A stretch of DNA of 64,000 nucleotides, taken from NCBI RefSeq assembly GCF_904849725.1, contig NC_058520.1, forward strand, positions 402,083,993 through 402,147,992, written 5' to 3'. This stretch comes from Hordeum vulgare subsp. vulgare (lineage: Eukaryota > Streptophyta > Magnoliopsida > Poales > Poaceae). The position numbers were made by a program, and so were the translations under genes. The notes under the pieces were generated by a model. That model was not told the DNA's origin, searched no databases, and saw only the letters and a list, made by a program, of their open reading frames with translations. The first letter of the stretch is position 1; every line of letters begins with the position of its first letter. Below, one piece after another: positions 10,415-19,749 of the stretch.

Positions 10415-12797
10415 GCCTGTTATGCCTGATACGCGCTATGTTATGGAGGGAGAGATAGCTGAGGATTTTCTTGCGTGTATGGATAGCTATGATGTTGAGA
10501 AACTTCTGCGCAAGTGGAAAGAATAATCTCTGAATGCTAGGATGAAATACGACCCGAAGTTTGCTACTTCGCCTGTCTTTGTGACCGATAAGGATTATGA
10601 ATTCTCTGTCGACCCTGAGTTAATCACTCTGGTCGAATCAGATCTTTTTTACGGTTATGAGTCTGAAATGGTTGTATCCCATCTTACCAAACTGCACGAT
10701 ATAGCCACCCTATTCACTAGTGAGGAAAAGATCCGCCACTACTACATGCTCAAGTTGTTTCCTTTCTTGCTAAAGGATGATGCTAAGACCTAGTTCACTT
10801 CTCTTGCTCCTGGTTGTGTGCGTAGCCCCCAGGATATGGTCTACTACTTATCTGAAAAATATTTCCCTACCCATAAGAGGCAAGCTGCCTTGTAGGAAAT
10901 ATACAACTTTGCTCAAGCTGAAGAAGAGAGTCTCCCACAAGCTTGGGGGAGGCTCATCCAGCTAATGAATGATTTGCCTGATCACCCTCTTGAGAAGAAT
11001 GAAATACTTGATATCTTCTATAATGGGCTTACCGATGCTTCTAAAGACCACCTAGATAGTTCTGCCGGTAGTGTTTTTAGGGAACGAACCGTAAAACATG
11101 CTGAGATTCTACTAAATAACATCTTGTGCAATGAGAATACTTGGACTATTCCCGAACCACCTCCTATGCCAACCCCGAAGAAAAGAGGTATTCTATTCCT
11201 CAGTCCTAAAGATATGCAAGAAGCCAAGAAATCTATGCGAGAGAAAGGCATTAAATCTGAAGATGTCAAAAATCTACCACCTATCGAAGAGATCCATGGT
11301 CTCGATAACCCGATACAGGTAGTAGAAGTAAATCCTCTGCGTAGGTTTGATGAGAGTGATATTCCTTTTGCTAAACCTGCTAGCTTATGCCTTGATGAAT
11401 TTGATAACTTTGTTGCCAAATAGCAGAGTTTCAATGATTATGTTAGCAAACAATTGGAAAAGAATGATCGTATGCTTAGTCATTTAAGTGCTTGTGTGGA
11501 CAGAAATGTCAATGATCTAAAGCTTCTGAGTAAGCATGCCTCTATGGTTACTACTCAGGTAGAACAAGTGCTTAAAGCTCAGAATGACTTGCTCAATGAG
11601 TTGAATGACAATTCCGTCAGAGTCGTTACTAGAGGCGGTAGAATGACCCAGGAACCTTTGTATCCTGAGGGTGATCCTAAGCGAATTGAACAAGATTCTC
11701 TAGGAGTTAGCACTGATGCACCTAGTCATCCTAGAAAGAAGAAGAAAGATGATAGGAACCTGCACGCTAGAAACCCTGTTGCTGCTACACCTGAGAGTCC
11801 AAACGATGCCTCTATCTCTGATGCTGAAACACAATCTGGTGATGAAGATGAGCCTAATGATAATATCAATAGTGATGTTCATGAAGATGCTCAGCCTAGC
11901 AATGAAAAGGATGTGGAGATTGAACCTAGTGTTGATCTTGATAACCCACAACATAAGACTAAGAGATACGATAAGAATGACTTCACTTCTAGGAAGCATG
12001 GTAAAGAAAGGGAACCATGGGTTCAGAAACCTATGCCCTTTCCTCCCAAACCATCCAAGAAAAAGGATGATGAGGATTTTGAGCGATTCGTTGAGATGAT
12101 CAGACCTATCTTTCTGCAAATGCGTTTGACGGATATGCTCAAGATGTCTTCGTATGCTAAGTACATGAAAGATATTGTGACTAATAAGAGGAGGATACCT
12201 GAGATAGACATTTCCACCATGCTGGCTAATTATACCTTCAAGGGTGGAACTCCTAAGAAACTAGGTGATCCCGGTGTGCCCACTATACCTTGCTCCATTA
12301 AAGGCAACTATGTTAGAACTGCGTTATGCGACCTTGGAGCCGGAGTTAGTGTTATGCCTCTCTCTCTTTATCGTAGACTTGAACTGGATAAGTTGACACC
12401 CACTGAAATATCTCTACAAATGGCCGACAAATCAACTACTTTCCCTATCGGCATTTGCGAGGATGTGCCTGTTGTGGTTGCTAACACCACTATCTTAACA
12501 GACTTTGTTATCTTGGATATTCCTGAGGACGATGCCATGGCTGTCATCCTCAGAAGACCCTTTTTAAACACTGCAGGGGGTGTTATAGATTGTAACAAAG
12601 ACAATGTCACTTTCCATGTCAACGATAATGAGCATACGGTGCACTTTCCGAAGAAACAATATCGAGTACATTGCATCAATGCTATCGAAAAGACTTCATC
12701 GATTCTTATTGGGAGCTTTGAATGCCCTATTCCTCGTGTCAAGATGAAGTATGATTTGCTTGTTGGGGAGATACACATCCCCATTGAGGTGACCTAG
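10415..12797 (+). pseudogene. Gypsy gag-protease (Athila/Sabrina type)
   Basis: A single frame runs through the whole segment, interrupted by a TAA near 10525 and by TAG at 10791-10793, 10893-10895 and 11421-11423. The gag helical domain includes KIRHYYMLKLFPFLL, QAWGRLIQLMNDLP and NEILDIFYNGLTD. A charged linker follows. The aspartic protease comes next, with CDLGAGVSVMPLSLYRRL (active-site Asp in DLG) and a VILRRPFLNTAGGVIDC flap region. The frame ends naturally at EVT-TAG, which is also where the minus-strand relative stops. The three TAG codons fit C-to-T change at CAG or at the reverse complement of tryptophan codons. Confidence 0.85.
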
Positions 12798-13370
12798 TGT
12801 AAGTGCATCTAGTGCCCCTTAGTGATTTTGGTGGATTGAAGACTTATAGGTTAAGTATCTAATGTGTTTTTAAGTGTACACATGATCTATAAGTCATTGA
12901 GGAGTTTGAGATATTTGAAGAATATCGACCCCTAAAAATGTATGTCTTCAGTTGAAGAAATTGGTCTGAAGCTGAAGAAATGAATCGCGAAGAATTTACG
13001 ATGAAATGGATATTCCTCATGAAGATATTGATATTGAGAAGATCGGTGGTTCCTGAAGAATATCGTTCTGAAGAAATTGAAGCGTGAAGATTTTCGTTTT
13101 CTGTTTTACTTTCTTCGCATTTGATGAATAGGAACACCGTACTGTTAAAGGGGGTCAAAGTAACACTACGGAATGGATTTCCTCATGATGCTCAACCCAA
13201 ACCAAATCCTACCAAAAAGCCTCAATTGAGGAATATGAGTGACATGAGGACTCTCACAGTTGAGGGTCCCGACCGTTTCGATAAGCCGCGCCAAGTCACT
13301 GATCTTATCCACTCCAACGGTCATATTATTTAAGGGCATTAATGTCAAATCATGTCGGGATGCTCCCAGG

Positions 13371-13380
13371 CTATAAATAG
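13371..13380 (+). promoter_or_regulatory. TATA box in solo Copia LTR
   Basis: CTATAAATAG followed by a C-rich stretch, at the same relative position as in the two other LTRs of the family. It could still start transcription outward into the Gypsy remnant; not testable here. Confidence 0.65.
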
Positions 13381-14118
13381 CCGCCCCCCACAACCACTAG
13401 CTGGTTGGCTGCTCCATTAGAAACTGACACTTGTCATAAGAGCAACCCAATTCCTCAGAGCTTTCGAGAGTAAATCATTAGTGAGGAAATACACCACCCA
13501 CCGAAACCACAAACCAAATCTAGTGATTGAGCATCACTGAAGAAGTTGTTCCTGTGTGGGACTGAAGCCTTTTACCTTTGAGGACTGTGCATCCTCCACA
13601 CGGTTAGGCGTCATGGTCTAGAGTAATCCAGCAGCCAATTGTGGATCGCCGGGTAACCGAGTTTGTGAGGGTTTGGAAGTCTGCCCTGAAGACTTACCAC
13701 GAGTGTTGGGCGAGGACTGTGTGTCCTTAGATCAAGGAGAATACGGTAGGGACTGTGTGTCCCGGGACTGGGTGTCCTTTGGTTTAAATACCAAGCCGCT
13801 CCAAACCAGATGTACAACTGTCACAGCAATTGGAACTGGGTCATCAACTACAGTCTTCACCAAGAATCGGGTTCTAATTCCTCAACTCTTTACATTCTCT
13901 GTATTATGTGTTGATGACTTTCACAGTGACTGTTTGAAGAATTTGCTGAAGACTCTCTCTGAATTTCCTCAACCCCAAATTCTTCACTTGAGTAAATCAT
14001 CATCTGTATTCTGCGTGCCTGCTTGTTGTGCAATCTGTTTTCATAATCTTCACTCTGTAATACTGCTGTTGTGAACAATTGCACAACTGATCCTTAACTG
14101 TTTCCGCTGTAAGTTAGT

Positions 14119-14160
14119 CATCAGTGAGGAATTTCCTCAAAAGGAATTTCCTCAGTGATG
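14119..14160. other. Hairpin near 3' end of solo LTR
   Basis: Arms CATCAGTGAGGAATTTCC and GGAATTTCCTCAGTGATG pair at 16 of 18 positions around a six-base loop. It is the counterpart of 5484-5524 and 9071-9112. Confidence 0.6.
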
Positions 14161-14213
14161 AAATTCTAAAAATCTCCTATTCACCCCCCTCTAGTCGATA
14201 TAACGCACTTTCA

Positions 14214-14986
14214 CCTAGTGACTATTCAAAAATTCTCCGTTCTCTTTTGCGATTCGAGAAGTTTTGTCGAGGGGATTTGATCAACCTCATTGACGGATGT
14301 TCTTTTGATGACCATGAGATGGATGAATCGAGGAGTCACGAACCTGTTTTCCAGGATTTCACTTTAGGTTGCTTAGAAGAAAAATGATAGATTTAGTTTA
14401 GTTTTCCCTGTTTTCTGTTTTAGCGTCCGGTAGAAAAGTACCCCGAAAATAAAAGTTCTCCGAACGCTGTGAAAATCTAGTACGATTTTTTCTGGAATAT
14501 TTGAAAAATACTGGGACAAAGAGTCTGTCTGGGGGCCATAAGCCCTAGGGCCGCGGGCACCCCCCTGGCCGCGCTACCCAGGCTTGTGGGGCCCACAGGC
14601 ACCCCCTCCACTCATTCTTCCTCTCATCCGCTTCTCCTACCTCGATAAAAAATCGTTTCACAGCTCAAATCCGTGTTCTTGCTCCTCTTCTGGGATTTTC
14701 GATCTCTTTGCTCAAATCACCGTTCTCTGAACTGTTTTTGGGAAATTACTCCTTTGTAAGTGACTCCTCCATAGGTCCAATTAGTTTTTGCTCTTGTGCC
14801 TTATACTCCGCGTATTTTTGCTGCCTTGGTGACCATGTTTATGAGCTTTGCATGCTAATTCTAGCTGGTCCCAAGTAGTTTTGATACGTAATATGGCCTC
14901 TAGGCACTTGTTGGAGTAGTTGCTACAAGTTTAGTTGAACCTTGTTCACCTTTCCTTTGGGTCACTGAAAATTTCAGAAAAGGAAG
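14214..14986 (+). other. Sabrina-type internal spacer with LTR-like block (14440-14620)
   Basis: The first 180 bases can be read as the tail of a short frame (14220-14387) ending in TGATAG. The part at 14440-14620 aligns by eye with 16305-16480 of the 3' LTR: AATAAAAGTTCT, then GAAAAT, then a T-rich run and TGGAAT..GAAAAATAC. It then has a GC-rich inverted repeat with arms GGGGGCCATAAGCC (14531-14544) and GGCTTGTGGGGCCCA (14581-14595). The block sits about 400 bp upstream of the second ORF. The minus-strand relative has the same block at about 30620-31010. Confidence 0.65.
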
Positions 14987-15592
14987 ATGTTTAGGAGAAA
15001 CTTTCATGGTGGTTCCTCAAGCAAGAGATGTCCCCGTCTTGCGATTCGGGAGCCTGATCCTTACCAACCTAGGGACGCGCAGGTACAACCATGTGAATGG
15101 CCTTCTGATGAATTTATGATTGAGGCAGGTTTCAAAGATGAGTTTGATGCACTTGTTCGCAATGTCGGACTCGAAGAATTCATCTCCGATAAATGTGAAC
15201 AGTATGTTGCTCTCACTGCCTCTTTTGTTCATAGATTCAAATTTTCAGCTGGCCGTGAGTCGTCGGTACTGTTTGATCTCTATGATAAATCGTATACCAT
15301 GGATTTAGAGGATTTTAGTAGAATTTGCAAAATACCTATTTGGGGTAACCTCAATGATCCTCCTAAATCTTCGGTTAGAGATTTTTGCGCTGGTATTACG
15401 GTTGGAGAAACTAGAGACATTGCACAAGCTACCATGGGGAGTATTCATTTTCCTGCCTTGCATTACTGTGCCCTCTTCATAGGCAGATGCATTAATGGAA
15501 AGATTGAGCATTGTCACCTCTGCGCACCCGACCTTAGTATCCTTAAGAGCGCAGTGATGGGTGACAAAAGCTTCAAATGGGAGCTATTATAG
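14987..15592 (+). CDS. Athila ORF1-like protein of Sabrina-type element
   Basis: An uninterrupted frame of 201 codons from ATG. Visible motifs are CEWPSDEFMIEAGFKDEFDAL, SSVLFDLYDKSYTM, the ICKIP segment, and the best conserved block near the C-terminus around GSIHFPALHYCALFIGRCI followed by CAPDLSILKSAV. The pattern resembles the Arabidopsis retrotransposon ORF-1 (Athila) family (PF03078) and the second ORF of Triticeae Gypsy elements. Function is unknown; proposals include a gag-like or envelope-position role. The stop at 15590-15592 comes soon after the conserved block, where I expect the family to continue for another 30 or so residues, so the C-terminus is probably cut. A decayed relative lies at 29620-30280. 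Confidence 0.7.
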   Translation: MFRRNFHGGSSSKRCPRLAIREPDPYQPRDAQVQPCEWPSDEFMIEAGFKDEFDALVRNVGLEEFISDKCEQYVALTASFVHRFKFSAGRESSVLFDLYDKSYTMDLEDFSRICKIPIWGNLNDPPKSSVRDFCAGITVGETRDIAQATMGSIHFPALHYCALFIGRCINGKIEHCHLCAPDLSILKSAVMGDKSFKWELL

Positions 15593-16161
15593 CAAGGAGG
15601 CTGAATAAGAATGCAATTGAAGGAGATTTCTTTGGTGGCACCTCTGCAAGTCAATGCTTCCCTCTGCGAAGGGCCTGTCTATTTATGTTCCTGTTGAGTC
15701 ATCCTCCTCTTACAAAAGCACCAATTAGACAGCACCTCTGTCATTTTTAGGCTTTGCTTTTAACTATGTTCAGTATGACTATGACTGGATCTTCATTGCC
15801 ATGAATTACAATGTTTAGTCAGCCCTTGGTCTTTGAACATGCTCTGCATTTAAGTTTTGTGGTCTCAGAAAGAGCTAGCGAGATACCATCTATTCGTACT
15901 TCTTCATGTTGTTTTGATTGAAGTGTTGACACTTGAGACTTATTATTATTTGCTCGCTAGTTGATTATGCCATTGATATGATGTTTACCGTGAGACCTAG
16001 ATGTCATTTGCTTATGTGGTTTGCTTGTGATGTTGCTGAAATTCTGGTTGTGAGTTAGACATAGTTGCAACAACAAGATCAAACAGAGTTCGTCAAAGTT
16101 TTTCTTTTGTCTCTCTCAGTTTGTCAACTAAGTTGCTTGAGGATAAGCAAGGCTTTAAGCT
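15593..16161 (+). other. 3' non-coding tail of Sabrina-type element
   Basis: No coding potential seen. T-rich sequence between the Athila-type ORF and the polypurine tract. It is collinear with the reverse complement of part of 27313-29600. Confidence 0.6.
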
Positions 16162-16170
16162 TGGGGGAGT
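16162..16170 (+). other. Polypurine tract
   Basis: TTGGGGGAGT directly before the 3' LTR start TGATACATC. It primes plus-strand DNA synthesis in the family and fixes the LTR edge. Confidence 0.8.
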
Positions 16171-17759
16171 TGATACATCTCGATCGTATCTACTTTTCCA
16201 AACTCTTTTGCCCTTGTTTTGGACTCTAATTTGCATGATTTGAATGGAACTAACCCGGACTGACGCTCTTTTCAGCAGAATTGCCATGGTTTTGTTTTTG
16301 TGCAGAAATAAAAGTTCTCGGAACGTCCTGAAAATTTACGGAGATGTTTTTTGGAATAAAAGAAAAATACGTGCGCAAAGATCCACCGGAGGGAGCGTGC
16401 CAGTGGGCCACAAGCCCACAGGCTGCGGCCACCCCCTATGGTCGCGCCGTGCAGGCTTGTGGGGCCCACGTGGAACCACCGCCCCCGATCTTAGCTCTAT
16501 ATCTTTCGTTTCTCCTGGAAAAAAATCAGAGAGAAGGTTTCATCACGTTTTGTGATACGGAGGCGCCGCCACATCCTGTTCTTCATCTCGAGGGCAGATC
16601 TGGAGTCCGTTTCGGGCTTCGGAGAGGGGAAATCGTCGCCATCGTCATCATCAACCTTTCTCCATCGACAATTCCATGATGCTATTCATCGTTCGTGAGT
16701 AATCTCATCGTAGGCTTGCTAGACGGTGATGAGTTGGATGAGTTCTATCATATAATCGAGTTAGTTTTGATGGGGATTGATCCCTAGTATCCACTATGTT
16801 CTCGATTGATGTTGCTACTACTTTGCCATTCTTAATGCTTGTCACTAGGGCCCGAGTGCCATGATTTCATATCTGAACCTATTATGTTGTCGCCAATATA
16901 TGTGTGTTTTAGATCCTATCTTGCAAGTTGTAGTCACCTACTTTGTGTTATGACCCGGCAACCCCAGAGTGACAATAGCCGGAACCACTCCGGGAGATGA
17001 TCATAGTATGAGGAGTTCATGTGTTCACCACGTGTTAATGCGTTGGTCTGATTCTTTATTAAAAGAAGAACCTTAATATCCCGTAGTTTCCATTAGGACC
17101 CCGCTGCCACGGGAGGGATGGACAATAGATGTCATGCAAGTTCTTTTCCCTAAGCACGTATGACTACATACGGAATACATGCCTACATTGGATTGACGAA
17201 CGTGAGCTAGTTACATATCTCTCCGTGTTATAGCTGTTACATGATGAATCACATCCGTCATACTCATCCATCACCGATCCACTGCCTACGAGTCTTTTAC
17301 TACTGGTCCTCGCTACGTTACTTTGTCTAGGCTTTTCCCTTGCTACAAAAGGGATTGGGCCATTTTGCTGCTGCTATCACTACTGTTGTTACTTTGCTGC
17401 TGCTGCTACTCTTGTTCCTTGCTACTCCACTGTTACTTGTTGCAAGACTTTGTTGGAGCCGTATCCGGGGAAGCATTCTTCTCAAGAATAATCCCCCGTC
17501 CACGTGTTTGCGCCATTGATACAACATTTAGGAATAGTTTGCCGTCAACACATCGTTTTTGGCACCGTTGCTATCATACTACCTTGCTACTGATACTTTG
17601 CTTGCATACACTAATCTTTCAGGTGTGGTTGAATCTGACGCATTCAGCTGCTAATACTTGAGATTATTCTTTCGCTTCTCGTCTTGGCGAATCAATAAAT
17701 TTGGGTTGAATACTCTACCCTCAAAAACTGCTACGATCCCATACACTTGTGTGATATCA
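16171..17759 (+). repeat. 3' LTR of Sabrina-type Gypsy, 1589 bp
   Basis: Starts TGATACATCTCGATCGTATC after the PPT and ends GTGTGATATCA at 17759. It closely resembles the LTR starting at 59113 and, reversed, the one at 21888-27300. It contains the GC-rich inverted repeat (16403-16416 and 16454-16469), a TATA box (about 16495-16505) and, near the 3' end, a short CTG/TTG-rich stretch (17360-17450). The next five bases, GGCTA (17760-17764), belong to another element and would be one half of its target-site duplication. Confidence 0.88.
16403..16505 (+). promoter_or_regulatory. U3 core: inverted repeat plus TATA box
   Basis: Left arm GTGGGCCACAAGCC and right arm GGCTTGTGGGGCCCAC pair over 14 bp with a two-base bulge and a loop of about 37 bases. 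The TATA-like CTCTATATCTT follows 25 to 35 bp later. The same layout is seen in the LTRs at 59344-59440 (plus) and 26990-27069 (minus), and in the unrelated LTR at 19381-19480 (minus). Confidence 0.65.
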
Positions 17760-17965
17760 GGCTACCCAAGAAATTTACACCTAAGATGGTGTCAAGAATA
17801 TACCTATTCCAAGGAGAAACACCCACATAAAAACTGCGAAGCAGGACGGTAGTGCATTGCTTATGAGTAGATCTACTCTCAACATTGCAAATCCTATACC
17901 AAGCGTCCTTTAAGTTTTCTTCCTCAATTTGTTTGAAATTGAGAACTTCGCTCCCGGGAGTATCG
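17760..17965 (-). pseudogene. Gypsy gag N-terminal fragment
   Basis: About 65 codons on the minus strand with the pattern AWYRICN, HKQCTTVLLRSFYVGV, ILDTILGVNFLGS. It matches the beginning of gag in Athila/Sabrina-related elements by eye. It is cut at 17760 by the neighbouring LTR. Confidence 0.6.
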
Positions 17966-18162
17966 TTCGAAGTGGTGGATCAAGCAATGAGGACAGGTAG
18001 ACAATCCCACACAGACGAACAGAAAAAAAGCGAGAAAAAAGGGCAAACGAAAAAGGCAAAGTTGTGAAGTGGGGGAGGGGAAAACGAGAGGCAAGTGGCA
18101 AACAAAGTAAATGCAAGAGATGAGTTTGCGACACCTACTTGGATGAGTTCTTGACTTGATCC

Positions 18163-18180
18163 TCCCCGGCAACGGCGCCA
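18163..18180 (-). other. Second primer-binding-site-like sequence
   Basis: The minus strand reads TGGCGCCGTTGCCGGGGA, the exact tRNA-Asp type PBS used by many Gypsy elements. It lies 48 bp further from the LTR than the PBS at 18211-18229. This copy is the better match of the two. Confidence 0.7.
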
Positions 18181-18210
18181 GTAATTCTTCTCCTACGTCA
18201 ACAAAAGTCC

Positions 18211-18229
18211 TTCCCCGGCAATGGTGCCA
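18211..18229 (-). other. Primer binding site next to LTR
   Basis: The minus strand reads TGGCACCATTGCCGGGGAA ten bases after the LTR end. It has two changes from the tRNA-Asp match. Its distance from the LTR is the normal one for this style of element. Confidence 0.75.
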
Positions 18230-18239
18230 GAGATCCTTC

Positions 18240-19749
18240 TGTCGTCTCTTGAGCTTGTGTTGGTTTTTCCCTTGAAGAGGAAAGGGTGATGCAGCACAGG
18301 AGCAGTAAGTATTTCCCTCAGTTTGAGAACCAAGGTATCAATCCAGTAGGAGAATCTCGTCATGTCCAGTGTACCCGCGCAAACACAAAAGAGCTTGCAC
18401 CCAACGCTTTAAAGGGGTTGTCAATCCCTTCAAGATTGATTGCAAAGTGAGATGTAAAGGCGGAAAGTGCAACGAAGAAAAAGTGTAAGGCTGAAAATAT
18501 GATGTGGAGTAGACCCGGGGGCCATAGTGTTCACAAGAGGCTTCTCTCAAAATAGCAAGTATTATGGTGGGTGAACAAATTACTGTCGAGCAATTGATAG
18601 AACCACGCAAAGTCATGACGATATCTAAGGCAATGATCATACATATAGGCATCACGTCCGAGACAAGTAGACCGATACTTTCTGCATCTACTACTATTAC
18701 TCCACACATCGACCGCTATCTAGCATGCATCTAGTGTATTGAGTTCATGACGAACAGAGTAACGCCTTAAGCAAGATGACATGATGTAGAGGGATAATCT
18801 CAAACCAATGATGAAAACACCATCTTTTTACCATGATGGCAACAACACGATGCGTGCCTCGCTACCCCTTCTGTCACTGGGTGAGGTCACCGCACAGTAT
18901 GAACCCAAAACCAAGCACTTCTCCCATTGCAAGAATCATAGATCTGGTTGGCCAAACAAAACCCAAAACTCGATGAGAATTACAAGGATATGAAATCATG
19001 CATAAGAGAGATCAGAAGAAACTCAAATAAGATTCATAGATAATCTGATCATAAATCCACAATTCATCGGATCTCGACAAACACACCGCAAAAGAAGATT
19101 ACACCAGATAGATCTCCATGAAGATCATGGAGAACTTTGTATTGAAGATCCAAGGGAGATAAGAAGCCATCTAGCTACTAGCTATGGACCCGTAGGTCTA
19201 TGGTGAACTACTCACGCATCATCGGAGAGTTCATGGTGTTGATGAAGAAGCCCTCCTTATACGAATCCCCCTCCGGCAGGGCACCAGAACATGCCCCAGA
19301 TGGGATCTTGCAGAGACCAAAGCTTGCGGCGACGGAAAAGTACTTTCGATGATCTCCTGATTTTTTCTGGGATTTTAGGGAATATATAGGCGCAAAACCT
19401 AAGGCAGAGGTGGCCCAGGGAGCCCACAAGCCAGGGAGGCGCAGGCCCACCCCCTGGCCACGGCTAGGGGGCTTGTGCGGTCCCTGCAGGCCCCATGCCA
19501 TGATTCTCCGGCTTCCCGATCTTTTTCTGTTTCGGTAAAAATCTTTTTGGCAGTTTCATTCCGTTTGGACTGCGTTCAAAATCCTCCTCTGAAAGGGGTC
19601 AAAAACATGGAAAAAACAGGAACTGGCACTTGGCACTGAGTTAATAAGTTAGTCCCAAAAAATAAATAAGAGGCATGCAAAACATCCAAAGTTTGACAAG
19701 ATAATAGCATGAAACCATCAAAAATTATAGATACGTTGGAGACATATCA
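18240..19749 (-). repeat. 5' LTR of minus-strand Gypsy, about 1510 bp
   Basis: Minus strand starts TGATATGTCTCCAACGTATC at 19749 and probably ends AGACGACA at 18240. It has a TATA box CCTATATATT (19381-19390 reversed) and a GC-rich inverted repeat (19422-19432 with 19470-19480). The ATTGATACCTTGGTTCTCAAACTG block near its 3' end is typical of a common Triticeae Gypsy LTR. The inner edge is the less certain one. Confidence 0.8.

Larger units (their letters stand above)
12798..14213 (+). repeat. Solo LTR of SIRE-type Copia, 1416 bp, TSD CCTAG
   Basis: Starts TGTAAGTGCATCTAG and ends AACGCACTTTCA, the same termini as the Copia LTRs on the left but in the opposite direction. The five bases before it (12793-12797) and after it (14214-14218) are both CCTAG, a perfect target-site duplication. 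No internal sequence is left, so it arose by LTR-LTR recombination. It sits exactly on the stop codon of the Gypsy protease. TATA box at 13371-13380 and hairpin at 14119-14160. Confidence 0.95.
10415..17759 (+). mobile_element. Gypsy retrotransposon, Sabrina/Athila-like, 5' end missing
   Basis: Plus-strand order: gag-protease frame (10415-12797), a solo Copia LTR that interrupts it, an LTR-like internal block, an Athila ORF1-like frame (14987-15592), non-coding tail, PPT, 3' LTR (16171-17759). No RT, RNase H or integrase sequence lies between protease and PPT. The minus-strand relative at 21888-33249 has the same layout, so the lack of pol is a family trait. The 5' LTR and start of gag were cut away by the Copia insertion at 10414/10415. 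Confidence 0.82.
17760..19749 (-). mobile_element. Gypsy element, 5' LTR and start of gag (WHAM-like style)
   Basis: Minus strand: LTR 19749-18240, PBS, leader, and the first part of gag up to 17760, where the Sabrina-type LTR begins. The gag fragment translates to an RSTHKQCTTVLLRSFYVG-type segment and ends at the LGS region, a usual N-terminal gag motif in Triticeae Gypsy elements. The outer flank 19750-19754 is ATGTT. The plus-strand Sabrina-type element apparently inserted into its gag. Confidence 0.75.

Noticed and set aside
12859..13393. Minus-strand frames of 75 to 99 codons in the solo Copia LTR
   Set aside because: Mirror-image frames occur in the other LTRs of the family in both directions and contain no domain. 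They are shadows of LTR sequence.
17323..17661. Hydrophobic Leu/Cys-rich frame as a membrane protein
   Set aside because: It is produced by CTG/TTG-rich repeats near the end of the Sabrina-type LTR; no homology or start context.
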